64,000 nucleotides of DNA from assembly GCA_003211135.1 (NCBI GenBank), contig QCTN01000006.1:1-64000 (forward strand). The letters are read 5' to 3'. The DNA is from Prochlorococcus sp. AG-673-L20. Lineage in GTDB: Bacteria > Cyanobacteriota > Cyanobacteriia > PCC-6307 > Cyanobiaceae. The notes beneath the pieces were generated by a model. It had not been told where the DNA came from. It worked only from the letters and a program-made list of their open reading frames with translations, and did no database searches. Below are positions 21,561-30,987 of this stretch, in pieces. Made by a program: the position numbers and the translations under genes. Every line of letters starts with the position of its first letter. Within the stretch, counting starts at the first letter, position 1.

Positions 21561-22751
21561 ATGAAGCTTTTCAAAAGCTTACTTGTAGCTCCAGCTACTC
21601 TAGGACTTTTAGCTCCTATATCTGCAATTGCAACTGAAGTTAATCTCGATGAGATTTCAAACTACTCTGATGTAGAGAGTATAGAATTTGCGAATTCTTT
21701 TAAAACTGATGAATTAGCTGAAAGTCAGTTAATTGCTGGTGGAGAAGGAATGGTTGATAGTCATAATCATGATTCAGATTCTTTTTCAGAAACAACAACT
21801 GCATCATTCTCTGTTGATTTTGCAATAGGTGCACTTGACGGCAAAGGTACAACTACAACAGTTACAGATGGAGACGAAACTCTTCAAGCTGTTTACGGTT
21901 TCCAGATTGATTTAAACACAAGTTTCACTGGTGAAGATTCATTAGACATCTCACTTGATGCTGGTAATGGTGTAACTTCTAGTGGATCATTAACTGGACC
22001 ACTTGCTGAATTTGACCTTAATGGTGGTAGTGAAGCATTAACTGTTGATGGTGTTTCTTATACTTTCCCAGTAGGCGATAAAATGACTGTTATTGTTGGC
22101 GACAACACTGACGGTAGTGCTATGTTTACAACAGCATGTGCTTATGGTGGACCATCTAATACTCTTGATGATTGCGCTAATGTAAATGCCGGAATCACTA
22201 ATGGTGGATTAGCGGTAGGAGCAAGCTACGAAATCGGTAACGGCTTCACTGCTGCTGTCGGTTATGCTGGTGCTGAAACAGGAATCTTGACTGAAGGAGT
22301 TATGGATGCTTATGGTGCTAACCTTTTTTATGACGGAGGTAGCTACGGAGTATCAGTGACTTACGGAATCATAGAACAAACTGCTACTACTGAAAATACT
22401 TACACCGCCCTTAATGGTTACTATTCTTTTGATAATGGCCTTTCAATCAGTGCTGGTTATGAAGTAGGTGATCTTGGTGGTGGTACTGCACTAGCTGATG
22501 AAACAGAAGCATATTTCATTGGAGTTAATGGTGAAGTAGGTCCAGGTGAATTAGGCGCTGCTATCGGTACTGCTGGAGTTACAACAGAATCTTCTGGTAA
22601 CATGATCGAACGATTGATGTATGAAGCGTACTACTCTTACGAAGTAAATGATGGAATGACAGTCACTCCACTTGTTTATGTTAAGGAAGGAACTTCAGCA
22701 ACTGATACTGATGAAACTGGCATGATGGTTAAGACATCTTTCAGCTTCTAA
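21561..22751 (+). CDS. Outer-membrane porin, second tandem copy
   Basis: 396 residues with a Sec signal (MKLFKSLLVAPATLG to IATEVN). The first 75 residues differ from the upstream porin, including a His/Asp-rich stretch (VDSHNHDSDS); the rest is the same protein to the terminal TSFSF. The bases just before the start (TGTGAGGAATTTATG) are nearly the same as before copy 1. Each copy has its own terminator, so the two are probably expressed separately. Confidence 0.88.
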   Translation: MKLFKSLLVAPATLGLLAPISAIATEVNLDEISNYSDVESIEFANSFKTDELAESQLIAGGEGMVDSHNHDSDSFSETTTASFSVDFAIGALDGKGTTTTVTDGDETLQAVYGFQIDLNTSFTGEDSLDISLDAGNGVTSSGSLTGPLAEFDLNGGSEALTVDGVSYTFPVGDKMTVIVGDNTDGSAMFTTACAYGGPSNTLDDCANVNAGITNGGLAVGASYEIGNGFTAAVGYAGAETGILTEGVMDAYGANLFYDGGSYGVSVTYGIIEQTATTENTYTALNGYYSFDNGLSISAGYEVGDLGGGTALADETEAYFIGVNGEVGPGELGAAIGTAGVTTESSGNMIERLMYEAYYSYEVNDGMTVTPLVYVKEGTSATDTDETGMMVKTSFSF

Positions 22752-22821
22752 GTTCATTAATTTGATTTAGAAAATCTTACACACTTTAAAAGACCTGTCT
22801 CCTGACAGGTCTTTTTTTAAT
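21786..22821 (+). repeat. Identical tract shared by the two porin genes (copy 2)
   Basis: Partner of 20422-21457, offset by 1,364 bp, in direct orientation. The two copies could recombine and delete one porin. Confidence 0.85.
22791..22818 (+). terminator. Porin terminator, copy 2
   Basis: Same hairpin and T run as at 21427, inside the duplicated tract. Confidence 0.85.
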
Positions 22822-23022
22822 ATTGAAGTAATTTTTGTGTATTAATTATGAAAGGTTTAATAAGAAGAAATTAATATTTGGAAGTTTATATATTAATGTT
22901 TCATATTTTAGAAATTATGTAGAATTATCCTAATAATTTAAAAATAAAATATTTAACTTCTGATATAAAATTTATATTGATTTCTCTTATTGTTCTCGAT
23001 AAATATTAACAAAAATTTCTTC

Positions 23023-23163
23023 ATGACTCCTATATTTAAATGTCTTATTTGTAGAAAAGACATTGAAAGATCAAAAAGAACTTACTGGAGCAAAAAAGGT
23101 CATTTACTTTGCTCTACATGTTTAGATAATATAGATATATATTCAAAGAAAAATAAACTATAA
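23023..23163 (+). CDS. Small zinc-ribbon-like protein, 46 aa
   Basis: MTPIFKCLICRKDIERSKR at the start and LLCSTCLDN further on give two Cys-x-x-Cys pairs 20 residues apart, a likely zinc-binding knuckle. The rest is Lys-rich. It stands alone downstream of the porins. Function unknown; nucleic-acid binding is possible. Confidence 0.6.
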   Translation: MTPIFKCLICRKDIERSKRTYWSKKGHLLCSTCLDNIDIYSKKNKL

Positions 23164-23315
23164 AGATTAACTTTAATGTTTATAGTTACATTTCATATTT
23201 TATAATATTCACTATTTCTATCAGTAATTTTGGTCTTTAGAATAAACAGACCAATTATTTTATGTAAAATTAACGAAGCTAAGAATTATAAATTTTTTAC
23301 AGCTTTATATAGTAA

Positions 23316-23363
23316 ATGACATATGGATGAATTTTTAAAATAAAAAATTCATCCATATGTCAT
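23316..23363. repeat. Perfect 21-bp inverted repeat
   Basis: The arms at 23316-23336 and 23343-23363 are exact reverse complements around a 6-base A/T loop; each contains ATGACATATGG. It lies 60 bases downstream of the hli gene on the minus strand, so it may end or stabilise the hli transcript. It is unusually long for a simple terminator. Confidence 0.75.
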
Positions 23364-23423
23364 AAGTTTCTAAACAAACAATGTTTTCACATTATTTTCG
23401 TCTTAGGTATGAGTTCTTAGAGT

Positions 23424-23531
23424 TTAAAACCAGCCTGGAATGATTTGACCAGTAGTAACATATGCACCAACAGCCGCAACAAAACCTAGCATTGCTGCCC
23501 AACCATTAAAACGTTCAGCTTCAGGAGTCAT
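23424..23531 (-). CDS. hli: High-light-inducible protein, 35 aa
   Basis: A single-helix chlorophyll-binding protein: MTPEAERFNGWAAMLGFVAA at the start with the ExxxGxxA/N-type helix (E-R-F-N-G-W-A-A-M-L-G), then VGAYVTTGQIIPGWF. Hli proteins sit in thylakoid membranes and protect photosystems under light stress. It is the short Prochlorococcus form. The name hli is generic because these organisms have many copies. A long hairpin follows the gene. Confidence 0.92.
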   Translation of the reverse strand: MTPEAERFNGWAAMLGFVAAVGAYVTTGQIIPGWF

Positions 23532-23688
23532 GATAAAAAATAAAAAAGATATTAACTATCGTAACAGTATTTATGAAGCTTTGTAAAGTATTTTTCTAAA
23601 TTGCCTCTTTAATGCCCTTTAATTCAGGTTATGTGAGCTGTATTTTTCAAAAATGATACAAATATGTGTAATTAATTCCTTCTTTTGA

Positions 23689-23991
23689 CTAATAGCATTC
23701 CTCGTTTTGTGATGAAAGTATATCCTCGTTTGTTAAGGCTGGTTGAAAATTAAAAGCAATATTGAAATTTTCTCTCCACATTTTCAAAATCCTAAATAAT
23801 ACTAATGTATTTTGTGCATTGCAAATAATTACTCCAGATCCATCTTGGGGAGTATGGGCTATAAAAATTAACTCAAAACCCTCGATATATTGATTTAATT
23901 TATTCTCTTTTAGAAAACCGCAAAACTCTTTAGTTGCAAATAACTGATCTTCAGCGTTTTGGAAAGACCAATTAATAACGTATAACTGCAT
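23689..23991 (-). CDS. Conserved hypothetical protein, 100 aa
   Basis: Begins MQLYVINWSFQN, a beta-strand start like that of small DUF3303-type alpha/beta proteins, and includes GFELIFIAHTPQDGSGVIIC and a final acidic tail. It is soluble with no signal. I think it belongs to the DUF3303 group often seen in marine picocyanobacteria, but this is from memory. No enzymatic motif is visible. Confidence 0.65.
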   Translation of the reverse strand: MQLYVINWSFQNAEDQLFATKEFCGFLKENKLNQYIEGFELIFIAHTPQDGSGVIICNAQNTLVLFRILKMWRENFNIAFNFQPALTNEDILSSQNEECY

Positions 23992-24074
23992 TATAAAAAA
24001 ATTATTTAATTATAAATCCAAATATAATTTATTTCTATTTATTATAAAAATAATGGACTCAATGTTTTTTAATG

Positions 24075-24146
24075 TGGGTCGCCTGAGATTCGAACTCAGG
24101 ACCAGCCGGTTAAAAGCCGGATGCTCTACCGCTGAGCTAGCGACCC
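24075..24146 (-). tRNA. tRNA-Lys (anticodon UUU)
   Basis: On the minus strand: acceptor GGGTCGC with GCGACCC, D-arm GCTCAGCGGTAGAGC, anticodon arm CCGGCTTTTAACCGG (anticodon TTT), T-arm GAGTTCGAATCTC, discriminator A. Complete, 72 bases before CCA. Confidence 0.96.
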
Positions 24147-24322
24147 ATTTGTAAAATTGAGTACATATGAAATTATCCCTTTTTAAGGTAAAAAAAACAA
24201 CTTAATATCCTAAGTTGAACAATTGAAATACAATTCTTAACTTATGATGTAAAAAATTAAAAATACTCTCTTTATTTGCAGGTGAAGGGTAAGATATAGA
24301 TTAGATTAACTAATTATTTAAA

Positions 24323-24439
24323 ATGTTAAGAGCAATTGTAGTTTTCGCACCAATTATTGCAGCATTAGCTTGGGTTGTCTTTAATATACAAAAACCAGCA
24401 AGAGAACAATTTAATAGAGACTTTTTGGGAAAGGACTAA
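24323..24439 (+). CDS. psbY: Photosystem II protein PsbY
   Basis: 38 residues: one membrane helix ([20 protein letters not shown]) followed by a short basic/acidic tail ([18 protein letters not shown]). This matches cyanobacterial PsbY, a low-molecular-weight subunit at the edge of photosystem II near cytochrome b559. It lies 6 bases before trmFO on the same strand. Confidence 0.9.
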
Positions 24440-24445
24440 TTTGAT

Positions 24446-25858
24446 TTGATAGATAAAGAAGTAATTGTAATAGGTGCAGGGCTAGCTGGTTGTGAAGCTG
24501 CTTGGCAGATAGCTAATTCAGGGATAGCTGTAAAACTTATTGAAATGAGGCCCTTTAATTCAACGCCAGCTCACCATACTAGTGAATTTGCAGAATTAGT
24601 TTGTAGTAACAGCTTTGGAGCTTTGAGTGCTGATAGAGCAGCAGGATTGTTACAAGAAGAATTGAGAACTTTTAATTCTTTAATAATTAAAACAGCAGAT
24701 AAATACTCTGTCCCAGCTGGCGGAGCTTTAGCAGTCGACAGATCTAAATTTAGTTATTCTTTAACACAAATATTATCTAATCATCCTCTTGTGGAAATTA
24801 AGAGGCAAGAACAGCTTGAGCTCCCAAATAAAAAAACAATTACTGTAATTGCAACTGGACCCTTAACTTCAAATAAATTAGCTAATAAAATAAAAAACTT
24901 TACTGGTTTAGATTCTTGTCATTTTTTTGATGCAGCAAGTCCTATTATCTTTGGTGATACTATTGACCATGAAATCGTTTTTAAGGCAAGTAGATACGAT
25001 AAAGGAGATCCTGCATATTTAAATTGTCCAATGAATAAATTGGAGTATTTTAATTTTAGAAATGCATTGATAAATGGAGAACAAGCAACTTTAAAAGACT
25101 TCGATAAAGAATCCGCAAATTTTTTTGAAGCTTGTTTACCTATAGAGGAAATAGCTAATAGGGGTATTGAAACAATGAGATATGGACCCTTGAAATCTAT
25201 TGGCTTATGGAATCCAGATTGGGGGGATTTATTTGATAGAGAAAATAGATTAAAAAAAAGACCGCATGCAATTGTTCAATTAAGAAAGGAGGATCTTGAA
25301 GGTAAATTACTGAATATAGTTGGTTTTCAAACTAATCTCAAATGGTCAGAGCAAAAAAGAATATTTAGGATGATACCCGGCCTAGAAAAAGCTGAGTTTG
25401 TACGTTTTGGAGTAATGCATAGAAATACATTTTTAGAATCCCCTAGATTACTTCTGCCAACACTTCAATTTTTGAAAAGAGAGACTCTTTTCGCCGCTGG
25501 TCAAATTACAGGCACTGAGGGGTATGCTGCTGCGGCTGCGGGAGGTTTGTTGGCTGGAATAAACGCTTCCTTATTAGCCAAAAATAAAAGTCCAGTAACT
25601 TTTCCTAACGAATCAATGATTGGCTCTCTAATGAACTTCATTAGTAGTAGAAATGAAATTATGTCTAATCAGAAAAAAAATAAATTTCAACCAATGCCTG
25701 CTTCCTTTGGTTTGGTCCCAGAATTAATTCATAAAATAAAAGATAAAAAATTAAGATATAAAGCATATCAAGAAAGGTCACTTAAGGTATTGCAAGTATT
25801 TAAAAAAAAATTAGAGACATCTTTTGAAAATGATCACTTACTAGTTGAGATTAATTAA
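24446..25858 (+). CDS. trmFO: tRNA (uracil-54-C5) methyltransferase TrmFO
   Basis: 470 residues from a TTG start. It uses methylene-tetrahydrofolate and FAD to make ribothymidine at position 54 in the T-loop of tRNA. The N-terminal dinucleotide motif [10 protein letters not shown] is at residues 9-18. Family features include [23 protein letters not shown] and [16 protein letters not shown] near the C-terminus. Length is normal. It follows psbY by 6 bases and precedes crtH by 12. Confidence 0.93.
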   Translation: MIDKEVIVIGAGLAGCEAAWQIANSGIAVKLIEMRPFNSTPAHHTSEFAELVCSNSFGALSADRAAGLLQEELRTFNSLIIKTADKYSVPAGGALAVDRSKFSYSLTQILSNHPLVEIKRQEQLELPNKKTITVIATGPLTSNKLANKIKNFTGLDSCHFFDAASPIIFGDTIDHEIVFKASRYDKGDPAYLNCPMNKLEYFNFRNALINGEQATLKDFDKESANFFEACLPIEEIANRGIETMRYGPLKSIGLWNPDWGDLFDRENRLKKRPHAIVQLRKEDLEGKLLNIVGFQTNLKWSEQKRIFRMIPGLEKAEFVRFGVMHRNTFLESPRLLLPTLQFLKRETLFAAGQITGTEGYAAAAAGGLLAGINASLLAKNKSPVTFPNESMIGSLMNFISSRNEIMSNQKKNKFQPMPASFGLVPELIHKIKDKKLRYKAYQERSLKVLQVFKKKLETSFENDHLLVEIN

Positions 25859-25870
25859 AATAGATTATTC

Positions 25871-27427
25871 ATGAAATCAAAAATGAAATTAAATAAAGAA
25901 AATTTCGATGCAATTATTGTTGGTTCAGGTATAGGAGGTTTGGTAACAGCATCACAATTAGCTGCTAAGGGAGCCAAAGTCCTCGTTCTTGAAAAATATA
26001 TTATTCCAGGGGGAAGTGGAGGTTCATTTAAAAGAAAAGGTTATACTTTCGATGTTGGCGCTTCAATGATTTTTGGGTTTGGAGAGAAAGGTTATACAAA
26101 TTTATTAACTCGTGCCCTGAAAGATGTAAATGAGAAATGTGAAACTATTCCTGATCCCGTTCAACTTGAATATCATCTTCCAAATAAACTTAATATTTCT
26201 GTAGATAAAAGTTATGATGAATTTATTAATAAATTATCAGCACGTTTTCCACATGAGAAGGAGGGCATAAAGAAATTTTATGGAACTTGCAAAAAGGTTT
26301 TCAATTGTCTAGATTCCATGCCTCTTTTATCGATAGAGGATCCCAGTTATCTTTTTAAGGTATTCTTTAAGGCGCCATTATCCTGCTTAGGCTTGGCTAG
26401 ATGGCTTCCAATAAATGCAGGAGATGTTGCAAGAAAGTTTATTAAGGATCCTGAACTTTTAAAATTTATTGATATCGAGTGTTTTTGTTGGTCAGTAATG
26501 CCAGCCCTTAGAACTCCTATGATCAATGCGGGAATGGTTTTTACTGATAGACATGCTGGAGGTATAAATTATCCAAAAGGGGGAGTTGGTAAGATTGCGG
26601 AGAAATTAGTTTCTGGTTTAGAAAGACTTGGAAGTAAAATTCGTTATAAAGCGAATGTGACTGAAATACTATTAAAAGAGGAAAAGGCAGTAGGAGTAAA
26701 GCTATTAAATGGAGAAGAAATTTACTCAAATATTGTTGTATCTAATTCCACTAGATGGGATACTTTTGGGCTTAATAATAATAAAAATGGATTAATAAAA
26801 AGTGATAAAGTACCAAAAAGTGAAAATAAATGGTCAGAAACTTATAAGCCCTCGCCTTCTTTTGTCTCAGTTCACCTTGGGGTTACAAAAGATTTAATAA
26901 ATAAAGACTTTAATTGTCATCATATAATTGTAGATAATTGGGATGAGTTAGAAAATGAAAAAGGGGTGATTTTCATCTCTATACCGACTTTACTTGATCC
27001 ATCCTTGGCTCCAGAAGGTAAACATATTATCCATACATTCACTCCTTCATCAATCGAAGAGTGGGAAAACCTCTCAAGAGAAGATTATCTTAAGAAGAAG
27101 CAAGCTTATTATTCATTTCTTATTGAAAAAATTTCTAAAATAATTCCTGGTTTAGATCAAAATATTGATCTTAAAGAGATAGGTACTCCAAGAACTCATA
27201 GAAAATTTCTTGGGAGATTCGAAGGTAGTTATGGACCAATTCCTAATAAAAAATTACTCGGATTACTTCCTATGCCTTTCAATACTACAAAAATTAAAAA
27301 CCTCTATTGCGTCGGAGATTCCTGCTTCCCAGGCCAAGGTCTTAATGCAGTAGCTTTTAGTGGTTATGCTTGCGCTCATAAGATAGGATCAAAATTAAAT
27401 ATAAATAGTTTTAATTTACCAGACTAA
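25871..27427 (+). CDS. crtH: Carotene isomerase
   Basis: 518 residues with an N-terminal FAD-binding GSGIGGLVTASQLAAKG followed by VLEKYIIPGGSGGSF, and a C-terminal YCVGDSCFPGQGLNAVAFSG typical of the CrtI/CrtH family. Length and the FDVGASMIFG block fit prolycopene (carotene) isomerase, which converts poly-cis to all-trans lycopene at the thylakoid membrane. A phytoene-desaturase-like paralog is the main alternative. Confidence 0.85.
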   Translation: MKSKMKLNKENFDAIIVGSGIGGLVTASQLAAKGAKVLVLEKYIIPGGSGGSFKRKGYTFDVGASMIFGFGEKGYTNLLTRALKDVNEKCETIPDPVQLEYHLPNKLNISVDKSYDEFINKLSARFPHEKEGIKKFYGTCKKVFNCLDSMPLLSIEDPSYLFKVFFKAPLSCLGLARWLPINAGDVARKFIKDPELLKFIDIECFCWSVMPALRTPMINAGMVFTDRHAGGINYPKGGVGKIAEKLVSGLERLGSKIRYKANVTEILLKEEKAVGVKLLNGEEIYSNIVVSNSTRWDTFGLNNNKNGLIKSDKVPKSENKWSETYKPSPSFVSVHLGVTKDLINKDFNCHHIIVDNWDELENEKGVIFISIPTLLDPSLAPEGKHIIHTFTPSSIEEWENLSREDYLKKKQAYYSFLIEKISKIIPGLDQNIDLKEIGTPRTHRKFLGRFEGSYGPIPNKKLLGLLPMPFNTTKIKNLYCVGDSCFPGQGLNAVAFSGYACAHKIGSKLNINSFNLPD

Positions 27428-27441
27428 AAAAGATTAATCAG

Positions 27442-27948
27442 ATGATAGAAAAGTTCAAAACTCTTTTTTTTGTTAAAAGTTCTTTAATATCATTATATTT
27501 AGCACTTACAATCCCTATCCCTTTTATTACAAGTGAAAATTTAAAAATATTATCAATAATCTTTTTTATCTTTGGGTTACTTTTAATTATTAATATCACT
27601 AATGATTATGTAAATACTTGTGATAATAAAATTTCTTATGAAATAAGCTTTATTTCTAAAATCTTTGGAAAAAAAAATTGGGAAATTTTTTGGAAAGATA
27701 TTAAATTAATTAAATCTTTGCCAACCAGCCAAGGTAGTAAGGTACATTATTTTATTAGTAATAAAGATGAAAGTTTTCTTGTGCCGCAAAGGGTTGAAAA
27801 TTTCAAAAGATTTATTTCCATTGTAGAAAACAAAACTAATTTAAATATTAATGGGTTATCTTATATTTCACCTTTATGGACATATAAATTACTAACTTTC
27901 TTATCTGTACTGATGATAATAGGTGAAATAATAACTTTTACAATTTAA
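27442..27948 (+). CDS. Conserved hypothetical membrane protein, 168 aa
   Basis: Two N-terminal hydrophobic segments (SLYLALTIPIPFI; ILSIIFFIFGLLLII), a soluble middle (about 55-145) with beta-rich character and KKNWEIFWKDIKLIKSL, and a C-terminal membrane segment. The layout resembles small bacterial PH-domain or photosystem-assembly-type membrane proteins, but I cannot name the family. It follows crtH by 14 bases and overlaps the convergent regulator gene by 4 bases. Confidence 0.65.
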   Translation: MIEKFKTLFFVKSSLISLYLALTIPIPFITSENLKILSIIFFIFGLLLIINITNDYVNTCDNKISYEISFISKIFGKKNWEIFWKDIKLIKSLPTSQGSKVHYFISNKDESFLVPQRVENFKRFISIVENKTNLNINGLSYISPLWTYKLLTFLSVLMIIGEIITFTI

Positions 27949-28682
27949 ATATTATCAATACTAAATCTATATCCTTGCTGTCTAACGGTGGTAATACCTC
28001 CTCCTTCTCCTAAACCTGCTTGCTCTAATTTTCTTCGTAATGTCAGAACTTGAGTGTCTACTGATCTTGGTCCTCCGCTAAATGGCGGCCATGCCAATCT
28101 TAAGAGCTCTTGGCGACTCCTAACTATTCCTGGAGGCATAAGTAAAGCACAAAGCAATGCAAACTCTCTAGGGCTCAATTCTACGGGCTTTTCGCTTAGG
28201 GTAACTTGCCTTAAAAGTAAATGAACCTCTAAAGGACCTACTGCAACCTTTTCCTGTAAACCTATACGACCTCTCTTTAGTAGAGTTCTGCATCTTGCGG
28301 CTAACTCCTCTAATCCAAAAGGTTTTCTTAGAACATCATCAGCCCCTTCATCTAATAAGCTGACTAATGGTTCTACTCCAGATCTTGCGGTTAGAACAAT
28401 AACTGAGCAACCCAATTGTTGAGCTAACCTCATGGCAGTATTTTGTTCTAATATCTCAGCACTGACAAGTAAGTCAGGAGACTGTTCTCGACATAAGTCA
28501 ACAGCTTCCATTGCTGATCCTACAGCGGCAGCTAAATGACCATCTTGACGAAGTCTTTGTACTAAGACTGTTCTTAGTGTGGGGTGAGGTTCAACAACTA
28601 GAACTCTCGAGGGTGTTTGAGAGGTCGAAGGCAATTGGGAGCTGCCAGGAGCTGAAGCTAAGATTTGCTCAGTTGATTGCAT
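27945..28682 (-). CDS. OmpR-family response regulator with degenerate receiver
   Basis: 245 residues: a Ser/Pro/Gln-rich leader, a receiver domain (about 27-140) and an OmpR winged-helix DNA-binding domain (about 145-245, with LSPREFALLCALL and SVDTQVLTLRRKLE). In the receiver the third-strand position that normally holds the phosphorylated Asp reads PDLLVSAEIL, with no Asp there; the first acidic pair is reduced to VEPH. The conserved Thr (VLTARSG) and Lys (LRKPF) remain. It may work without phosphorylation. It is richer in Ala, Arg and Leu than its neighbours. Confidence 0.85.
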   Translation of the reverse strand: MQSTEQILASAPGSSQLPSTSQTPSRVLVVEPHPTLRTVLVQRLRQDGHLAAAVGSAMEAVDLCREQSPDLLVSAEILEQNTAMRLAQQLGCSVIVLTARSGVEPLVSLLDEGADDVLRKPFGLEELAARCRTLLKRGRIGLQEKVAVGPLEVHLLLRQVTLSEKPVELSPREFALLCALLMPPGIVRSRQELLRLAWPPFSGGPRSVDTQVLTLRRKLEQAGLGEGGGITTVRQQGYRFSIDNI

Positions 28683-28768
28683 TCTTAATTACTGTTTGGC
28701 CAGGCAATTTTTAATCATCCTTAATAAGGTATAACAAATGCTAAATAAAAATCAGAATCTATCTAATT

Positions 28769-29038
28769 ATGACATCATTTGAAAATCCATTAGCAATTCG
28801 CCATTTTCAATCAATTTGCGATAGTTGCCAAGACCTAGTTACTAGATTTCATAGTCCTTCAGACTTGAAATTGTATAGTGATGGTTATCTCCAAGCCTTA
28901 AGGAATTGCAATAGCTTAGAGCTAAAAGATCAAGAGAAATTAGAAGGATTGATCGAAAGATGGATACTAGATCCATCCAGCTTTATAAATCCAGACGGTG
29001 ATGAAAATAAAGGTTTTTTTGATAAAAAAAAGATTTAA
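28769..29038 (+). CDS. Conserved cyanobacterial protein, 89 aa
   Basis: A small soluble helical protein (MTSFENPLAIRHFQSICDSC at the start, YSDGYLQALRNCNSLELKDQ in the middle) with a conserved-looking RWILDPSSFI segment. It resembles the cyanobacterial DUF6761 group from memory. It diverges from the response regulator. No catalytic motif is visible. Confidence 0.65.
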   Translation: MTSFENPLAIRHFQSICDSCQDLVTRFHSPSDLKLYSDGYLQALRNCNSLELKDQEKLEGLIERWILDPSSFINPDGDENKGFFDKKKI

Positions 29039-29087
29039 AATATTAATTTTTATTAACTAAAATTAGTATTTATACTTAGTAAATATT

Positions 29088-29411
29088 TTAAGACGCTAAT
29101 GCAATCTCGATTTTTTCTTTCAATGTGCCTGAATTGTACATCTCGATAAGAATATCTGAACCGCCTAAGAATTCTCCTTTCAGATAAACTTGAGGAATTG
29201 TTGGCCATTCTGAATACTCTTTGATACCTTCTCTTATTTCAAAATCACTTAAGACATCAAAAGTATTAAATGCTACTCCAAGTGAATTAAGAATTTGGAC
29301 TACATTATTAGAAAACCCACATTGAGGCATTAATTTAGTTCCTTTCATAAAAACCATAACTGGATTAGAGTTAATAAGGTTTCGAATTTTATTTTTAGTT
29401 AAGTTTTCCAT
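29088..29411 (-). CDS. grxD: Monothiol glutaredoxin (CGFS type)
   Basis: 107 residues with the active-site motif CGFS (MPQCGFSNN) and the glutathione-binding [20 protein letters not shown] block. CGFS glutaredoxins bind a shared [2Fe-2S] cluster and deliver it to other proteins or partner with BolA. The gene lies 3 bases after a BolA-family gene on the same strand, which supports that partnership. Confidence 0.93.
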   Translation of the reverse strand: MENLTKNKIRNLINSNPVMVFMKGTKLMPQCGFSNNVVQILNSLGVAFNTFDVLSDFEIREGIKEYSEWPTIPQVYLKGEFLGGSDILIEMYNSGTLKEKIEIALAS

Positions 29412-29414
29412 AAT

Positions 29415-29645
29415 TTAATTAGGAGTTTCTGTTTTAAGTGCAAGGGCATGGATAGCCTCTGAAGCTAATTCTTCTTTTAAGGCAGAATAGACAAGCTGAT
29501 GTTGCTTAACTAATGATAATCCATTAAATTCAGATGAAATTACAGTTACTTGTAAATGATCATCTCCCTTTAGATTCTCAACAAACACTTCAGAATCAGC
29601 AATTTTTTGTTTTATTAAGTTAATTACTTCAATTTTTGTAGCCAT
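29415..29645 (-). CDS. BolA-family protein
   Basis: 76 residues: [20 protein letters not shown] and [20 protein letters not shown] form the BolA beta-alpha core with the conserved His of the VKQHQLVY segment. BolA proteins form [2Fe-2S]-bridged heterodimers with CGFS glutaredoxins. It is directly upstream of grxD and probably translated with it. Confidence 0.9.
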   Translation of the reverse strand: MATKIEVINLIKQKIADSEVFVENLKGDDHLQVTVISSEFNGLSLVKQHQLVYSALKEELASEAIHALALKTETPN

Positions 29646-29654
29646 GATTATTTT

Positions 29655-30173
29655 CTATAGTCCTCTATAAGGTGTTTCGACAAATCCAAGCTGAACCAAA
29701 CTTTTATAAGCTTCCTTACCTTCTGAGCTTGTGGGCGACATTAACCTGATTATTTCCACGAGTAAAGGGACCGCAACTTCTGGTTGTTTTTTTCTTTTAT
29801 ATACCGCTGCTAATCTCGCATTTGATTCTGCCCAAATTTTCAATGATTTCTTCCCTTTTTCTGACATCTCCTTTGGGATCCTTGCATCTAAACCTCTAAA
29901 AGAAGCGTTTAAATCCCCGTAAAATCCTGCTAGTTGTTTTGCTAAATTTCTTGCTTTGTCAAAAGATTCTTTAGCTTTATCAAACTCACCAGCTTTTATT
30001 AGGGCGTCGCCCTCTTTTAAGAAGGTTTCTACGTTAGTAATTGAAAGCTTTTTATTAGTACTTGAAAGGACTTTATAATTAGTTGGATCATCGGTATCTG
30101 CATAAACAGTATTTGCAGGGGAAAATATTCCTAAAGATATAAAAATAATTGGAATTAATTTTAAGACTTTCAT
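29655..30173 (-). CDS. Secreted TPR-like protein, 172 aa
   Basis: Signal peptide MKVLKLIPIIFISLGIFSP ending near VYADTD, then helical repeats (VETFLKEGDALIKAGEFDKA, followed by KESFDKARNLA; later RLAAVYKRKKQPEVAVPLL) of tetratricopeptide type. It is probably a periplasmic or lumenal protein that binds another protein. It is upstream of bolA-grxD on the same strand with a 9-base gap. Confidence 0.75.
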   Translation of the reverse strand: MKVLKLIPIIFISLGIFSPANTVYADTDDPTNYKVLSSTNKKLSITNVETFLKEGDALIKAGEFDKAKESFDKARNLAKQLAGFYGDLNASFRGLDARIPKEMSEKGKKSLKIWAESNARLAAVYKRKKQPEVAVPLLVEIIRLMSPTSSEGKEAYKSLVQLGFVETPYRGL

Positions 30174-30213
30174 GTTGTCGTATTTGTTAGTTTAATACTA
30201 ACTGATTGTGGAT

Positions 30214-30894
30214 TCATCGACCGACTATTTTTAATGCTTCATTTTCAGCAGTTGTCATTTTTTCATGCAGTATTTTATTAAATTCATTTATTGAAAAGTT
30301 TATATTGTCACTAATGATTAAAGGCTCGCCAAAACATAGAGAAAAATCACTTCTAAACTTTGGAGATACCTCACTGTAAGCTATACCGATAGGAATTATA
30401 GTTATAAAGCTTGCTTTTTTTTTAGCTAATTTAGCTAATCTAAAGAGCCCTTCTTTTAGAACAATTTTTTTTCCATATTTATTGATTTTTCCTTCTGGAA
30501 AAACAACTAACTGTCTTTTTTTGACGATGAGATCAACAGCATATCGTAAGACAGAAAGAGAGGGAGATAATTGATTTATTGAAAAACAACCAAGTCTTTT
30601 TAAAAACCAACCCTGAATACCAATCATCTCAGATTTTGTGACCATAAATCTACAATCCTTCTTGGTGACTCTCCTACCCATTGCCATAGTAAGAATTAGT
30701 CCATCCCACCTTGATCTATGGGTTGGAGCTAAAATAACGGAACTGTTATTTGGTATTAAGAACTTATTATTAATTATTTTCTTTTCTTTAAAAAATATTT
30801 TCATAACGATATCTTGGGTTATGAACATTGCTATAAGACCCAAAAAAGGGTTGATTTCATGGAAGATATTAATAGTCTTACTTTTCAAAATCAA
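30214..30894 (-). CDS. plsC: 1-acyl-glycerol-3-phosphate acyltransferase (PlsC-like)
   Basis: 226 residues with the acyltransferase motifs HRSRWDG (catalytic His and Asp) and FPEGKIN, preceded by an N-terminal membrane segment. It transfers an acyl chain to lysophosphatidate in the inner membrane. It diverges from pdxJ, with 93 bases between the two starts. Confidence 0.85.
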   Translation of the reverse strand: MILKSKTINIFHEINPFLGLIAMFITQDIVMKIFFKEKKIINNKFLIPNNSSVILAPTHRSRWDGLILTMAMGRRVTKKDCRFMVTKSEMIGIQGWFLKRLGCFSINQLSPSLSVLRYAVDLIVKKRQLVVFPEGKINKYGKKIVLKEGLFRLAKLAKKKASFITIIPIGIAYSEVSPKFRSDFSLCFGEPLIISDNINFSINEFNKILHEKMTTAENEALKIVGR

Positions 30895-30987
30895 TTTACT
30901 TTATATTAATAAATTATAGGATTGTAATTTTTTATTAGCTAGAATTAGGCGGTTAGTAAATTGTCTAAATCAAAGAGTTATCAATTT

